DNA of 64,000 nucleotides, taken from assembly GCA_047967505.1 (NCBI GenBank), contig CM106541.1. One strand, given 5' to 3'. The DNA comes from Dipteris shenzhenensis. Lineage: Eukaryota; Polypodiophyta; Polypodiopsida; Gleicheniales. Shown piece by piece: positions 1-10,544 of the stretch. Each line of letters begins with the position of its first letter. The first letter of the stretch is position 1. A program made the position numbers and the translations under genes. The notes under the pieces were generated by a model. The model saw only the letters and a list, made by a program, of their open reading frames with translations. It was not told the origin of the DNA and made no database searches.

Positions 1-3000
1 AAGTACAATGAGTGTCGAAAGAAGATTGCAGATGAGAAGAACGGAGTGAAGAAAGAGTCCAGCAACAGCGCATAGACAATACCTATAGAGCTACTCATAG
101 CAATTGAGGAGATTTGCATGGAGGTAGTTCATGTACTTGCGGATGAACCTTGGATCATTGACAGTGGTGCATCGTGCCACATGACCAGTCGGAAGGATTG
201 GTATACCTCACTACAGTCAGTAGGGAATGACATCATGGTAGTAGTTAGCAATGATGCAAAATGTCTAGCAAAAGAAAAAAGTACGATTGCTCTTAAGTCA
301 GATAGAGTTGTAAAACAGTTGTCCGATGTTCTTTATGTGCCAGATATCAAGAGGAACTTGTTGTCCATTTTTGCGATCATGGATCGGGACCTCAAAGTTC
401 AATTCAATAAGAATAGTGCACAGATCCTGGATCTTCAAGGAAAGGTCATTGGTAAAGGTACACGCCGCAACAACATTTGCAAACTCTCAGCTTTTAGTGC
501 TCGAGCGGATGTGAAGAACACTAAGCTATGGCATGAGAGGTTTGGTCATCTAAACCTTAGTTCTTTGAAGGAGATGCATAAAAGTGGAATGATTGCAAAC
601 CTACCAGAAATTTCAGATTTGCCCGATGTATGTGAAGCTTGCATTGTGGGCAAGTAGCATCGATAGCCCTTTCTAAAAGAGGCTAGTAGGGCAAAGGCTC
701 CTCTAGAGCTCGTTCACATGGACCTCTACGGAAAGATCGAGATGGAAGCTTTAGGTGGTTCCTTCTACTTCATGACACTGATTGACGACTACAGTAGAAG
801 GATATGGATATACTTCCTGAAGACAAAAGACGAGGCTTTCAGTAGGCTCAAGGAATGGCATGTAATGGTCGAGAAAAAATCGGGGAGGAAGGTGAAGAAG
901 CTGAGATCAGATATAGGTGGAGAGTTTACATCAACTGAATTCAAAAGTTATAGCAAAAGTCACGAAATCAAGAGGCAGAAACCCCCGCCACATACATCAC
1001 AGCAAAATGGAGTAGCAGAATGCAAGATGCGCGTCATCTGCAAAATGGGCCAGAGTATGATGAAAGGGAAAGATTTGCCAAAGTCTTTCGGGAGTGAAGC
1101 ATGTAACACTGCAGTTTACATCCTCAATCATAGCTACACGAAGGCTGTGAATGGGTGGGATGACTCCACTGCAAGCCTTTTATGGTAAGAAACCTTCAAT
1201 TGCACATTTCAGAGTTTTTGGATGTGACTATTTTGTGCATGTCCCTGATGCTACCAGGACCAAATGGGAACCGAAGAGCCAAAAGTGTATTTCCTTGGGC
1301 TACAGTGAAAGGGCGAAGGGTTACCATCTCCATAACCCTATTACAAAGAAGGTAATTGTAAGTCGCGATGTGGTCTTCTCAGAACAACCGCATTAATTTG
1401 AGGAAGATGCTTCCTTCCCAGACAACTAGGACCAGGATATCCATCCAGTACCACCACTAATAGCAGACCGAACTCCCCCAACGGTGCTTGGGAGGATTCA
1501 AGACAAAGAAGATGAAGAAGAGGCTGCAGAACCACAATGGCAACGGCCATTCCCAAAGTGGGTAAAGTAGCTTTTGGATGGCAGAGAACCTCTAGCCATT
1601 GAGGAGGAACCATCCGAACACCGTCGGTCTAAGAGATTAGAGGAGCAAAGAAGGGCGCATGAACACTTGGTCAATATGCTTTGATGACAGAAGTGATCCG
1701 TGCTGATGAACCCAAGTGTCTTGAAGAGGCACAGGGCAATGATAGGTGGATGGAAGCTATGCAGTCAGAGTATGGCTTCATAATGAAGAAAAACACTTAG
1801 GACCTTGTGGATCGACCACCAAAATGCAAGGTATTCGGAACCAAGTGGGTGTACAAGATCAAGTATAAATCCGAACGGACGTTGGATAAGTACAAGGCTC
1901 GGTTCATGGCAAAAGGATTTGCACAGGTACATGGTTTTGATTATCAAGATACTTTTGCTCCCACAACTCAACTAACCACAATTCGTAGTGTTTTGGCTTT
2001 AGCTTCCCAGGAAAGTTAACCCGTGTTTCAGATGGATGTGAAATCCACCTTTCTAAATGGAGATCTCAAGGAGAAGGTATACGTAGAACAACCACCAAGT
2101 TTTGAGATCCTCGATTTAGAAGGTAAAGTCTGCAAACTGAAGAAGGCACTTTATGGGCTGAAATAGGCCCCACGAGCATGGTACCAATGAATTGATGCCT
2201 ACTTTCTACAAAATGGGTTTAGGAGGAGCCCATCTGATGCAAATTTGTATATCTTTAGAGAAGGAGGCAGGCGTATGATCGTAGTCCTTTATGTGGATGA
2301 CCTTGTCATAACAAGGAACCACGAAGAGAAGATCTTGCACACAAAGCATTTGCTAGGAAGAGAGTTTGAAATGACAGGCCTTGGACTGATGCATTTCTGT
2401 TTGGGGATTGAAGTTTAGCAGGAGCAGAAATAGATCTTTGTTTCATAGCTGAAATATGCTGGAGAGATACTGAAAGCATTTGGCATGGCTAAGTGCAAAA
2501 TAGTTGGTACCCCTATGGAGGTTGACATGAAGCTCTCAAGCAAGGATTCATCACCACTGCTGGACGAAGTGCAGTACATAAGACTTGTGGGCAGCTTGAT
2601 TTACCTGTGCAATACATGGCTAGACATCAACTTTGCGACTGGTGTACTTAGCAGGTTTTCTAATAAGCCCCGAGAGAACCATTGGAGGGCAGGGATGTGG
2701 GTGCTGAAATACATCAAAGGCACACTTGAATATGGCATCACCTATACCAAGGGCAACATCTTGATCAGATTCTGTGATTCGGATTGGGCAGGAGATGTGG
2801 ATAGCAGGAGATCAGTGACAGGGTACTATTTTTCACTTAGATCTGGAGTTGTGTCATGGGTCAGCAAGAAGCAACCCATAGTTGCTCTTTCTTCTACCGA
2901 GGCCGAGTATATATCGGCATGCTTTGCTTCTTGCAAGGAAGTGTGGTTGAGGAGGATTTTGGGGGACATAGGTGCAGTGCAGAACAAGCCTATGCAGTTA

Positions 3001-3231
3001 TCATGTGACAATCAGAGTTGCATGGCGATTGCAAAGAACCCCATGTTCCACGCTCGCACAAAACACATTGAGATTCAATATCACTTTGTACGTGAGCTCA
3101 TCATGGATGGAGAGGTCAAATTGGTGTACTGTCTGACTACAGAGAATGCTGTAGACATCTTCACAAAGGCTCTTGGAAGAGACTTGCTGGAGAGGCATCT
3201 TCATCGACTTGGCATTGGACCGAAAAAGTAA
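1..3231 (+). pseudogene. Copia A gag-pol remnant (gag tail, PR, IN, RT, RNase H)
   Basis: This is the polyprotein of a Ty1/copia element. Frame 1 begins with the end of the CCHC knuckle and is broken by TAG at 73. The protease has the active-site DSGA (IIDSGASCHMT, about 150-183). The integrase zinc-binding part has WHERFGH and CEACIVGK (about 528-655), followed by TAG. The integrase core starts near 718 with HMDLYG, then LRSDIGGEF near 901, and the third acidic residue lies in NGVAE near 1008. A frameshift near 1150 moves the integrase C-terminus to frame 2 as far as 1396. Frame 1 resumes by 1684. Reverse transcriptase runs about 1730-2480 with the catalytic YVDD at 2291-2302 and contains several stops. 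RNase H is open from 2485 to 3231, with CDSDWAGD and SSTEAEY. Several stops look like C-to-T or G-to-A changes, such as TAG for Gln in the conserved LKQAPRAW motif near 2164. Confidence 0.92.
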
Positions 3232-3250
3232 GTTCACTTGCGGGTGGACA

Positions 3251-3261
3251 TTAAGGGGGGG
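3251..3261 (+). other. Polypurine tract of copia A
   Basis: The tract TTAAGGGGGGG sits directly before the LTR start TGTTAG at 3262, about 20 bp after the RNase H stop codon. This is the usual place of the plus-strand priming site in LTR retrotransposons. Confidence 0.85.
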
Positions 3262-4010
3262 TGTTAGATATCAATGCTCCACTCTCATGCAACTACACGG
3301 GAACCAGCTAACTCTACTTGTAAGCCCCCCATATGAGGAGAAGGCATTTGAGTAGCTCAGTTATCCGGTAGGTCCTAGTTTGGACACCAAACGGGGACCA
3401 TGTGTGGTCTGATGGCTGGGCGGCTTCAAATAGAGTTGGCGCACCGCCAACTAGGCTACATGCAAGTGCGGGAAGGCATCCCTTGACTGATCGCACTGAG
3501 GGTAGACGGAGAATTTCTCGAGGCAGCCCACTCTCGGGTCGTGGGGCCCGTTTGGAGCCTCAGATGATCCCAAATGGCTGTGGGCCAAACGGTGACCATA
3601 GGTTAGTTGCTCTATTTTGTGCACCGGTTCTATCGTATGGTCGGTGGCCTATTTCAGGATCGACCCCCAATCGACCATTTTGGGCGGACTGGGTCGGCCA
3701 CCCAATTGAGCCTAACCAACTATGACTGGTGGCTATATAAGAGCAAGCCTGTGAAGCCCATTTCATTACTGGCTATAGCAACCTTGATTCCTTAGCATTC
3801 AGCCTCCGTCTTCTATTGTTTCTAGCATGCCATCAAGGCTTCTTTCACAGGAGCACATGGCTGGGAGGCAGCGCCATCTATTGTATCAGTTCCATAGTAA
3901 TCAAATTTTTGATTCTCCATACTATCTTGTTTTCTCTCTTGCTTACGAGATCCTGTTATCTGTTGAGCACAAACATTGTATTATTTTCTTACAGATTTAA
4001 TACAATAACA
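3262..4010 (+). repeat. 3' LTR of copia A
   Basis: The LTR is bounded by TGTTAG at the start and TAACA at the end, giving 5-bp inverted ends. The left boundary follows the polypurine tract. The right boundary at 4010 is the best TG...CA partner before the host repeat begins; a nearby alternative end cannot be excluded without the 5' LTR. It contains a TATA-like box near 3734. Confidence 0.8.
3734..3741 (+). promoter_or_regulatory. TATA-like box in LTR of copia A
   Basis: The sequence GGCTATATAAGAGC lies about two thirds of the way through the LTR, where the U3 promoter of an LTR retrotransposon normally lies. No transcription start can be read from the sequence alone. Confidence 0.5.
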
Positions 4011-4866
4011 TATAATGAATCTAATCAATCACAATCTAATCTTTGAACTAATCAAGCTATTAGCAGAACAAAATGATTTAAACCACTGTGCTGATTTAGG
4101 ACAATCACAATTTCAACCATCGGCCTAGTTTAGGATAGTAGTCACAATTTCAACCATTGGGCTAGTTTAGGACACAGTCACAATTTCATCCACCGGGCTA
4201 GTTTAGGACATGTTTAGGACAGTCACATTTTTAACTACTAGGTTATAGGGCAATCACAATTTCAACCACTGGGCTTGTTTCTCCTAATGACCTCAACTTC
4301 ACATATTAGATAATAATAAGTATAATGCTTTTCATTATGAATTTCACAATTAGACAATAACAAGTATATCGGTTTTTATTTCTAAATTTCACAATTAGAA
4401 ATAACAATATATTGCTTTTCATTTATGAATTTCACAAATTCAATCAGTAACTATTGTTTGTCTTGAACCAACATCAAACTAAGTTAGAATAATCACATTA
4501 AGTCAAAGCCATCCCGATCTAGAAATTAAGTGGTATATGACCTAAATATTAGAAAATTAAGTTTAAATAGTTTAAGTACTAAGAAACATAGTAATTTCAA
4601 CCACCACGCCAGTCAACAACTAATGTCTGTTCAACCACGTTGGTTCAAGGCAATCACATAATTGGTAATTGAGTAGAACCAGCCATGGTTGCATGATGTT
4701 CTAGGATGGTTTAGTAAAATAATGATATATTATCATTTTTTAATGAAATATATTGATGTTAATTTTTGCTCAATCCTGTTGGTTCAGGACAATCACATAA
4801 CTGGTGTTTGAGTTGAACCAGTGGCACAGTTGCATGATGTCCCAACCACCATGCTAGTTTAAGATA
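4011..4866. repeat. Host tandem-repeat array, left part
   Basis: This AT-rich non-coding stretch holds two kinds of degenerate repeat. From about 4085 to 4280 a unit of about 36 bp recurs five times (core tcacaatttcaacca followed by gggctagtttaggaca). From about 4630 to 4866 a longer unit recurs (core ttggttcaggacaatcacat, then gttgcatgatgt). The same longer unit continues at 17765-17990 after the inserted hAT element, so the two parts were once continuous. Confidence 0.75.
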
Positions 4867-4874
4867 ATAACAAT
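4867..4874. repeat. Left target-site duplication of giant hAT element
   Basis: The 8 bp ataacaat stands immediately before the left terminal repeat and recurs exactly at 17757-17764 after the right terminal repeat. Eight bases is the usual duplication length of hAT elements. Confidence 0.85.
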
Positions 4875-4894
4875 CAGGGATGTTTTTATCGAAG
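4875..4894 (+). repeat. Left terminal inverted repeat of giant hAT element
   Basis: These 20 bases are identical to the reverse complement of 59312-59331, the terminus of the MITE. They match the right end of the giant element (read inward from 17756) with one substitution in the first eight bases and a small indel. The CAGGG start is typical of hAT termini. Confidence 0.85.
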
Positions 4895-5241
4895 GTATAG
4901 AAATATATTATTATAATATACTGGCAAAATTTTTCATAAATTATTTTTAAAAGTTTCAAAGAAATGGCGAATTATATCTTTTGTTATAACTTTTGTTTCA
5001 AAACTTGGCTAAATATTCTAGAACATTTAAAAAACTTTCAATTTTCACAAATATATTAAAAACTAGTTATATTAAAAACTCTGTCTTTTCCGTTTTACAT
5101 AATTTCAAAATACATGAAATAGCTAGCATTTAGGATACTGTAGAGTATGCAAAACATAAAATTGTTTAAGGATAATGAATATCCTTCAAATCCAATGGGG
5201 GAAGAAAATTCTCAAAGTCTAGTTTGAATAGTCCAAAAAAG

Positions 5242-8200
5242 CTAATTATAGCCTTTTCTTTTACAGCTTGACTTCCAGAGTGCTAATGCTCTATCATATG
5301 GAAAGCTACTAACATCATAAGAATAAGAATATAATCTCAAGCTAAGATCTAAGTTATCATCTAGCTTATTACGAAGCTTATTTTTCAAGTAACCGAGAGT
5401 ACTAAAACACCTTTCATCCTCAACTGAGCCAAGAATAAAGGTTTGACATAAATTTGCAAGCTTAAAGTACTCAGAAATGTTATCTTGTAAGAATGTACTG
5501 CGAGAGAGACCATCGAACCTTGCATTTGAACATTTTCCATTAAATTACTTTGCTGGTGCATGACTTCTCCAAAAAGGGAAGACTGTGAATAAAGCTTTCC
5601 AAAATCCAACAAACCATTGTACTTTATATTGTCCATGTCAATGTCCCGTCCAAAGTGTTTTTTGAGAGCATCCAAATGATTCTTTAGACCTACTTTGATA
5701 TTTTCATAAGATCCATTGACCCAAAAATGTAGAAATAGGATGGTAAATGCTTCCATTAGGTCATTTCATGGAAACCTACTTCTAATCTCATCTACCACTG
5801 CACTTGCAACTTCACTAAGGGCATTTTTCACCGTTTGTACTTTCTTTAAAAAAGCCTCTTTTTTAATGTATTGTAGTCTTTTGTGTCGTTTGTTTTCTCT
5901 TGTCATCCTGAAAATCCGATTGTTTGCACGACGGTAAACATATCCTTCCTGGTCATATCCTTCCTGGCCAAGAATAAAGGTTTGACATAAATTTGCAAGC
6001 TTAAAGTACTCAGAAATGTTATCTTGTAGGAATGTACTGCGAGAGAGCTCGTTCCAAAGCCGAACCATCGAACCTTGCATTTGAACATTTTCCATTAAAT
6101 TACTTTGCTGGTGCATGACTTCTCCAAAAAGGGAAGACTGTGAATAAAGCTTTCCAAAATCCAACAAACCATTGTACTTTATATTGTCCATGTCAATGTC
6201 CCGTCCAAAGTGTTTTTTGAGAGCATCCAAATGATTCTTTAGACCTGCTTTGATATTTTCATAAGATCCATTGACCCAAAAATGTAGAAATAGGATGGTA
6301 AATGCTTCCATTAGGTCATTTCGTGGAAACCTACTTCTAATCTCATCTACCACTGCACTTGCAACTTCACTAAGGGCATTTTTCACCGTTTGTACTTTCT
6401 TTAAAAAAGCCTCTTTTTTAATGTATTGTAGTCTTTTGTGTCGTTTGTTTTCTCTTGTCATCCTGAAAATCCGATTGTTTGCACGACGGCAAACATATCC
6501 TTCCTGGTCACATGTTAAAAATGAGGAATCCCCATCTAGGTCTATTAAACTTTTCCAATCTTTGAACAATTTCTTGTCTTGAAAACTAGAGCTTGACTTC
6601 TTATCGTATGCTGTTGTTATACTCAAATTAGTGAGTTTTATTGCCTTGACATATTCATTGATATAAATATCCTTCGATTGCAACATTTTACTCAACATAT
6701 TCATTTTGTCTAAAAGTGGAATAATTCCATACAATCCCAATATCGAATCTATGTTGGTTAGTTTATGATACAAAATATCTGCCTTTTCAACGTCTTCTTC
6801 TACCTCCATGTGCATTAAATAGACCAAAGTCTTGTATTCATCCCATAATCTTTTCACTGGCTGAACCAAAGATATCCATCTAGTATCGACATTCTTCAAA
6901 ATCTTCCTCCCTTTTGTACCCACTGCTTCTGCAATAACTCTAAATTGATTGTATCTTTTTGGACTCTTGCAAAAGTAAGAGTAGCTTTTTTTAACCAACG
7001 TCTCGATTCTTTGTACTGATGGAAATGTGGACACAACTTTGTAAGCTAGATTTGTGCGATGAGCCATACAATGTATCCCAACACAGTAAGGAGCATATTT
7101 TGTTTCTATTTGTATAGAGACACCATTCCGACAACCTTGCAAGACTGAAGCACCATCACATGCAAAACAAACAAGTTTCTTGACCATCTCAGACTCTGTC
7201 ACACCTCCATACTCTTTTAAAGCTTGGATCAAAACTTGCACTAAGTTATTAGCATTGGATTCTGAATCAAGTTTGTGTACATGTAAAAAATATGGTTTTC
7301 TCTTATTGTTTTCCACCACGTACAAATGCATTCCCAACCACGATGTAGTATCCACAGCTGTGTACTCATCCAATGACACAAAAAAAAAGTTTGCAATTTT
7401 TAAAGTCTCCTTTAAATCATCAATTATGACTTGGTTCATGTGGTTAGCCATATCTGTTGCACTACTCCTTAACCAATGCATGCTTGCCAAATTAGGAACA
7501 TCCAAAAATTGAAGATATGATTGGTAACCCGAGAAGTCTATCAGTGAGTGGCCTTGCTTCAATATTTGCATGATAGTTGAGAATTGCACTATCTTTTCTC
7601 TATCAACCTGATCATCGATACATTCCCAATGCTTTTTCAATGATCCTTCTTTTATTTCTGCTAGACTCTTGTGCAAGCAAGAACTTATTGTACTCAATCT
7701 CATTTTTTAAGTGGCGGTTATTTTCCTTGTCCCATTCTTTGATCACTTTCTTTTCATTACTTGTATCTTCTACAGTCTTGTAAACCTTCCCACAATGCTT
7801 CTCAATTGTATCAATCTTCAATTGTAACCGTGCCTCCTTTTTCCTTGCCCATGTGCATATTTTACAAATGGCCCACTTTGGTGCATCCCCAGTGTCCACT
7901 TGTTCTACGTCTAACCAAGGATATTTGGCTACCCAATCTTCTTGAAAATTCCTACGAATATCCCAAGCTCTCTTTCTCTTCTGCTTACTTGAAGAGTTGC
8001 AACCTTGTGATGCATTATCAATGGCTTCTTCAGTTGGTGTTGACATTGATGATACTGTTTCTGACATTTTTCCACTTTCCAATCCAGTTAAATCCACTAC
8101 CTCATTATTTGTCAATGATGTGCCAGCTGATGAATTTTCAATTCCAATTGCATTCCCTTGATTACAGTTTTGTGATCCTATCTTCCCTGCTTCCAAGACT

Positions 8201-8466
8201 TGAAAACTCAAATCCCTGTTAAAACTATCATCGTTAAGTAGTGATCTAGAACATTGATTTCTAGCATGATGCATTGTGCCCGGAGCATGTTCAGGAGTCC
8301 CATAAATTGCTTCATGATTCATGGATGATGAACTTGAGAGTAAATTCTCTGGTGTACTTGATGTTGTAAACATGTTTATATTAGTGCCCAACGATGTGGA
8401 AGGTAATAAGAAAGATGTCATTTTTGTATTTTTCTCTAGAGCTTGAACTTTCTTCTTTCTTCCCAT
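5242..8466 (-). pseudogene. hAT-type transposase with BED-like zinc finger, broken
   Basis: Read right to left, the gene starts with ATG at 8466 and ends with TAG at 5242-5244. The N-terminal segment (about 284 codons) is low-complexity and then carries a BED/TTF-like finger: CKICTW, with a later IEKHCG. A frameshift near 7612-7703 leads into the 645-codon catalytic part. There VSLDEYTAVDTTSWLGMH and FACDGASVLQGC supply acidic residues of an RNase H-like core, and CMAHRTNLA and NVDTRW follow, as in hAT/DUF4371-like transposases. The C-terminal dimerisation region (EDERCFSTL, then KNKLRNKLDDNLD) is still readable at about 5244-5430, but in another frame. The gene is killed by an internal 0.54-kb duplication, by TGA at 5766 and by a 16-bp deletion in one duplicate. 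Transposases of this type normally cut and rejoin their own terminal repeats; this copy should be inactive. Confidence 0.88.
5428..6510 (-). repeat. Internal tandem duplication in hAT transposase (5428-5955 and 5967-6510)
   Basis: Two nearly identical copies of about 0.54 kb lie head to tail inside the transposase. The offset is 539 bp on one side and 555 bp on the other, because the left copy lacks 16 bp (ctcgttccaaagccga) present in the right copy. The right copy keeps CGA where the left copy has TGA, directly showing a C-to-T stop mutation after duplication. Confidence 0.9.
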
Positions 8467-8820
8467 GATAAGTACTTGTTTAAAAAATTATGTCTTTATT
8501 AGTTGAGCATAAAATAGAACATAATTTCTTTTCTCTAAACACATGCTGAAAAAATAGCATAATAATTCTTATCCTTATAAAATTATGTGCACTTCAAGTG
8601 TGTTGCAAATCAAGTATAACACACCTTACAAGAGAAGAAATACTTTAATTTATTTTCATACAAATCTACTATATGAATACAAAATGAATATAAGTCCACC
8701 ACATGAATACAACAACAAGATATTGCTAGCTTCAAAGCAACATTCATCTCATCAAGGGGCTGCATTGCTAGACTTGCATTACATCCAAAGCAACATTTAA
8801 AGGTAGACTGAGTATATTTT
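8467..8820. other. Spacer between transposase and kinase pseudogenes
   Basis: This AT-rich spacer of about 350 bp has no recognisable gene. Its right half holds a second copy of the kinase gene's 3' end (8723-8789). Confidence 0.6.
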
Positions 8821-8892
8821 CTATGTTGCTAGCTTCAAAGCAACATTCATCTCATCAAGGGGTCGCATTGCTAGACTTGCATTACATCCAAA
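8723..8892 (-). repeat. Duplicated 3' end of the kinase pseudogene (8723-8789 and 8826-8892)
   Basis: A 67-bp segment beginning ttgctagcttcaaagcaaca is repeated at an offset of 103 bp with only a small difference. The right copy is the end of the kinase-like frame and the left copy lies just beyond its stop codon, so this is a local tandem duplication. Confidence 0.85.
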
Positions 8893-10482
8893 TGTTGATA
8901 GGATTCTATAGGTATCCATAAGTGCTATTCTTTCTAAAGAATTCTCAGTCATCATCTTTTCAAAGGCATGTTTTTTAATACACTTTAATAGTGCACTATC
9001 AGGCATGTGGCGAGACTGTTCAAAATACCCAATTGCATCTTCCCAAAACTGTATAATCTCTATAATTATCCATCCTAATGCATATATGTCTGACTGAGGG
9101 CTATACACACCTCTCCTAGAAAAACATTGAAGCTCAGGTGCAAACCACTTCTTTCATGCATGCTCTTGCTCTTTCTTATGCTTCCTTTGTGTAAATTGTT
9201 GGTCAGTCTCTAGAGGTGTCTTCTTCATATCCTTAAAAGCTTTTCTAGTCTCTGAAGAAACTAGTGCCATCCCCCAATCAATTATGCCAACTCTACATGC
9301 ACCATTTGTTGTGAAATCTAACAGAATGTTACTAGGATGTAAGTTTGTATGAATCCATTGACCCTTATGTAACCTTGCTAGTCCAGCAATGAGTGCATGT
9401 ATAATGTGGTGCACATTTAAACTAAAGTAGTTAATTTGCTCTATTTGCTCCCTTGTGCATACATCTTCCAATGTTCCTTGTGCCCTTGCCTTCATTTCTT
9501 TGCCTCTTTTTAGGACTATGTCAACATAGCGCCTAAACCTACCTTGCTCATATGGTAAAGTTCTCATGAAGTCCATCAAGCTACCACCATTAAAATATGG
9601 TGTGATAGTCCATAAGGGCTCTTCTGGAGTTGCTGCAATAACACGAACAAGCACAGGATGCCGAATTTGCATTTGTGCCTCCTTCTTTGCCTCTCGTGTA
9701 TGATCCCCTATGTCACCCTTATATTGCTTTCCAGCATAGCATATATGCTATAATAATCCTGGAGCACCTGTGAGTTGTACTTTGTAGACAAATCCATATG
9801 TGCCAGAACCTATCTTTTCACCAACTTGGATCTCATTTTCAGTTATGTACATCATGAAGGACACATTGCTTATATGACTTGCCCTAATCTGTAGCTTTTG
9901 AGAATCACTACCTTGTACTTCTCGTGTTTTTCCATTCAAAATCCTTGCACTTTCTTCTCCTTTTGCTACTTCCTCCGCCCTTCTGAAAGCAATTGCTGAC
10001 TTTTTCTCCCAACTTACAGCTAGTATGGATTTTACATCCGACTTTATAACCTTTGTCTTATTTTTAGCCCAAAAGGAATTCCATAAATGCATCTTTTCCT
10101 CATTAATATCATTTGCAAATGTTGGGTTCCTTGCACATGCTTCATTAAACCGGGCCAAGACATTCCCAATCTTGCTCTCTACCCATAGCATAACATCAGT
10201 GTCCCATTTTGTGATCCCTACAAGGTGTTTCCTGTTAGGATCTAGTTCTACTTGACGCCTTGTATTCAAAACAACTTTACTCTTTAGAGTATGCAATCTA
10301 GAAGTGCTTTCTATGGTCATCTCCATCTCCTTTGCACTCATGTTATTTATCTCTGTAAGAAGCTCATCTCGAAGGACCTGATTGACATACTTCCACTGTC
10401 CTTTAGATAACTCAAAATCAATTGCCTTACACTTAGATCCTTCCATCCCTAAACCATATGTAGGATCAAAACAAAAGAGCAT
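8821..10482 (-). pseudogene. Protein-kinase-like gene carried by the hAT element, two in-frame stops
   Basis: One reading frame of 554 codons runs leftward from ATG at 10482, with an in-frame ATG near 10444 as an alternative start. It is interrupted by TAG at codon 245 (9748-9750) and TGA at codon 443 (9154-9156), but has no frameshift. Residues 1-220 form an N-terminal region that I do not recognise. The kinase domain then shows a glycine-rich loop (IGSGTYGFVYK, about residue 223), a catalytic loop reading IHTNLHPSNILLD (about 377-389), DWG in place of DFG (about 402), an APE-like motif (WFAPEL) after the second stop, and a helical C-lobe with SDIYALGWIIIE. The HRD aspartate is Asn, so even the intact ancestor may have been a weak kinase or a pseudokinase. 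It lies upstream of the transposase on the same strand, inside the element's termini. Confidence 0.82.
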
Positions 10483-10544
10483 TCAAAAATAGTTCTAAAT
10501 CTAAGAAATAGAACAACTTTATCATAGCCCACCATACATAAAAT

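Larger units (their letters stand above)
1..4010 (+). mobile_element. Ty1/copia retrotransposon A (5' part outside window)
   Basis: The window opens in the last codons of a gag zinc knuckle and runs through protease, integrase, reverse transcriptase and RNase H in the Ty1/copia order, then a polypurine tract and a 749-bp LTR. The 5' LTR and most of gag lie outside the window. Several in-frame stops and two frameshifts show that it is dead. The LTR begins TGTTAG and ends TAACA, the usual short inverted ends. No left LTR is available, so neither insertion age nor target duplication can be read; the five bases after the LTR are tataa. Confidence 0.93.

Noticed and set aside
5716-8222. Plus-strand frames opposite the hAT transposase
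   Set aside because: They duplicate with the transposase duplication and show no domain; the minus strand clearly encodes the transposase.
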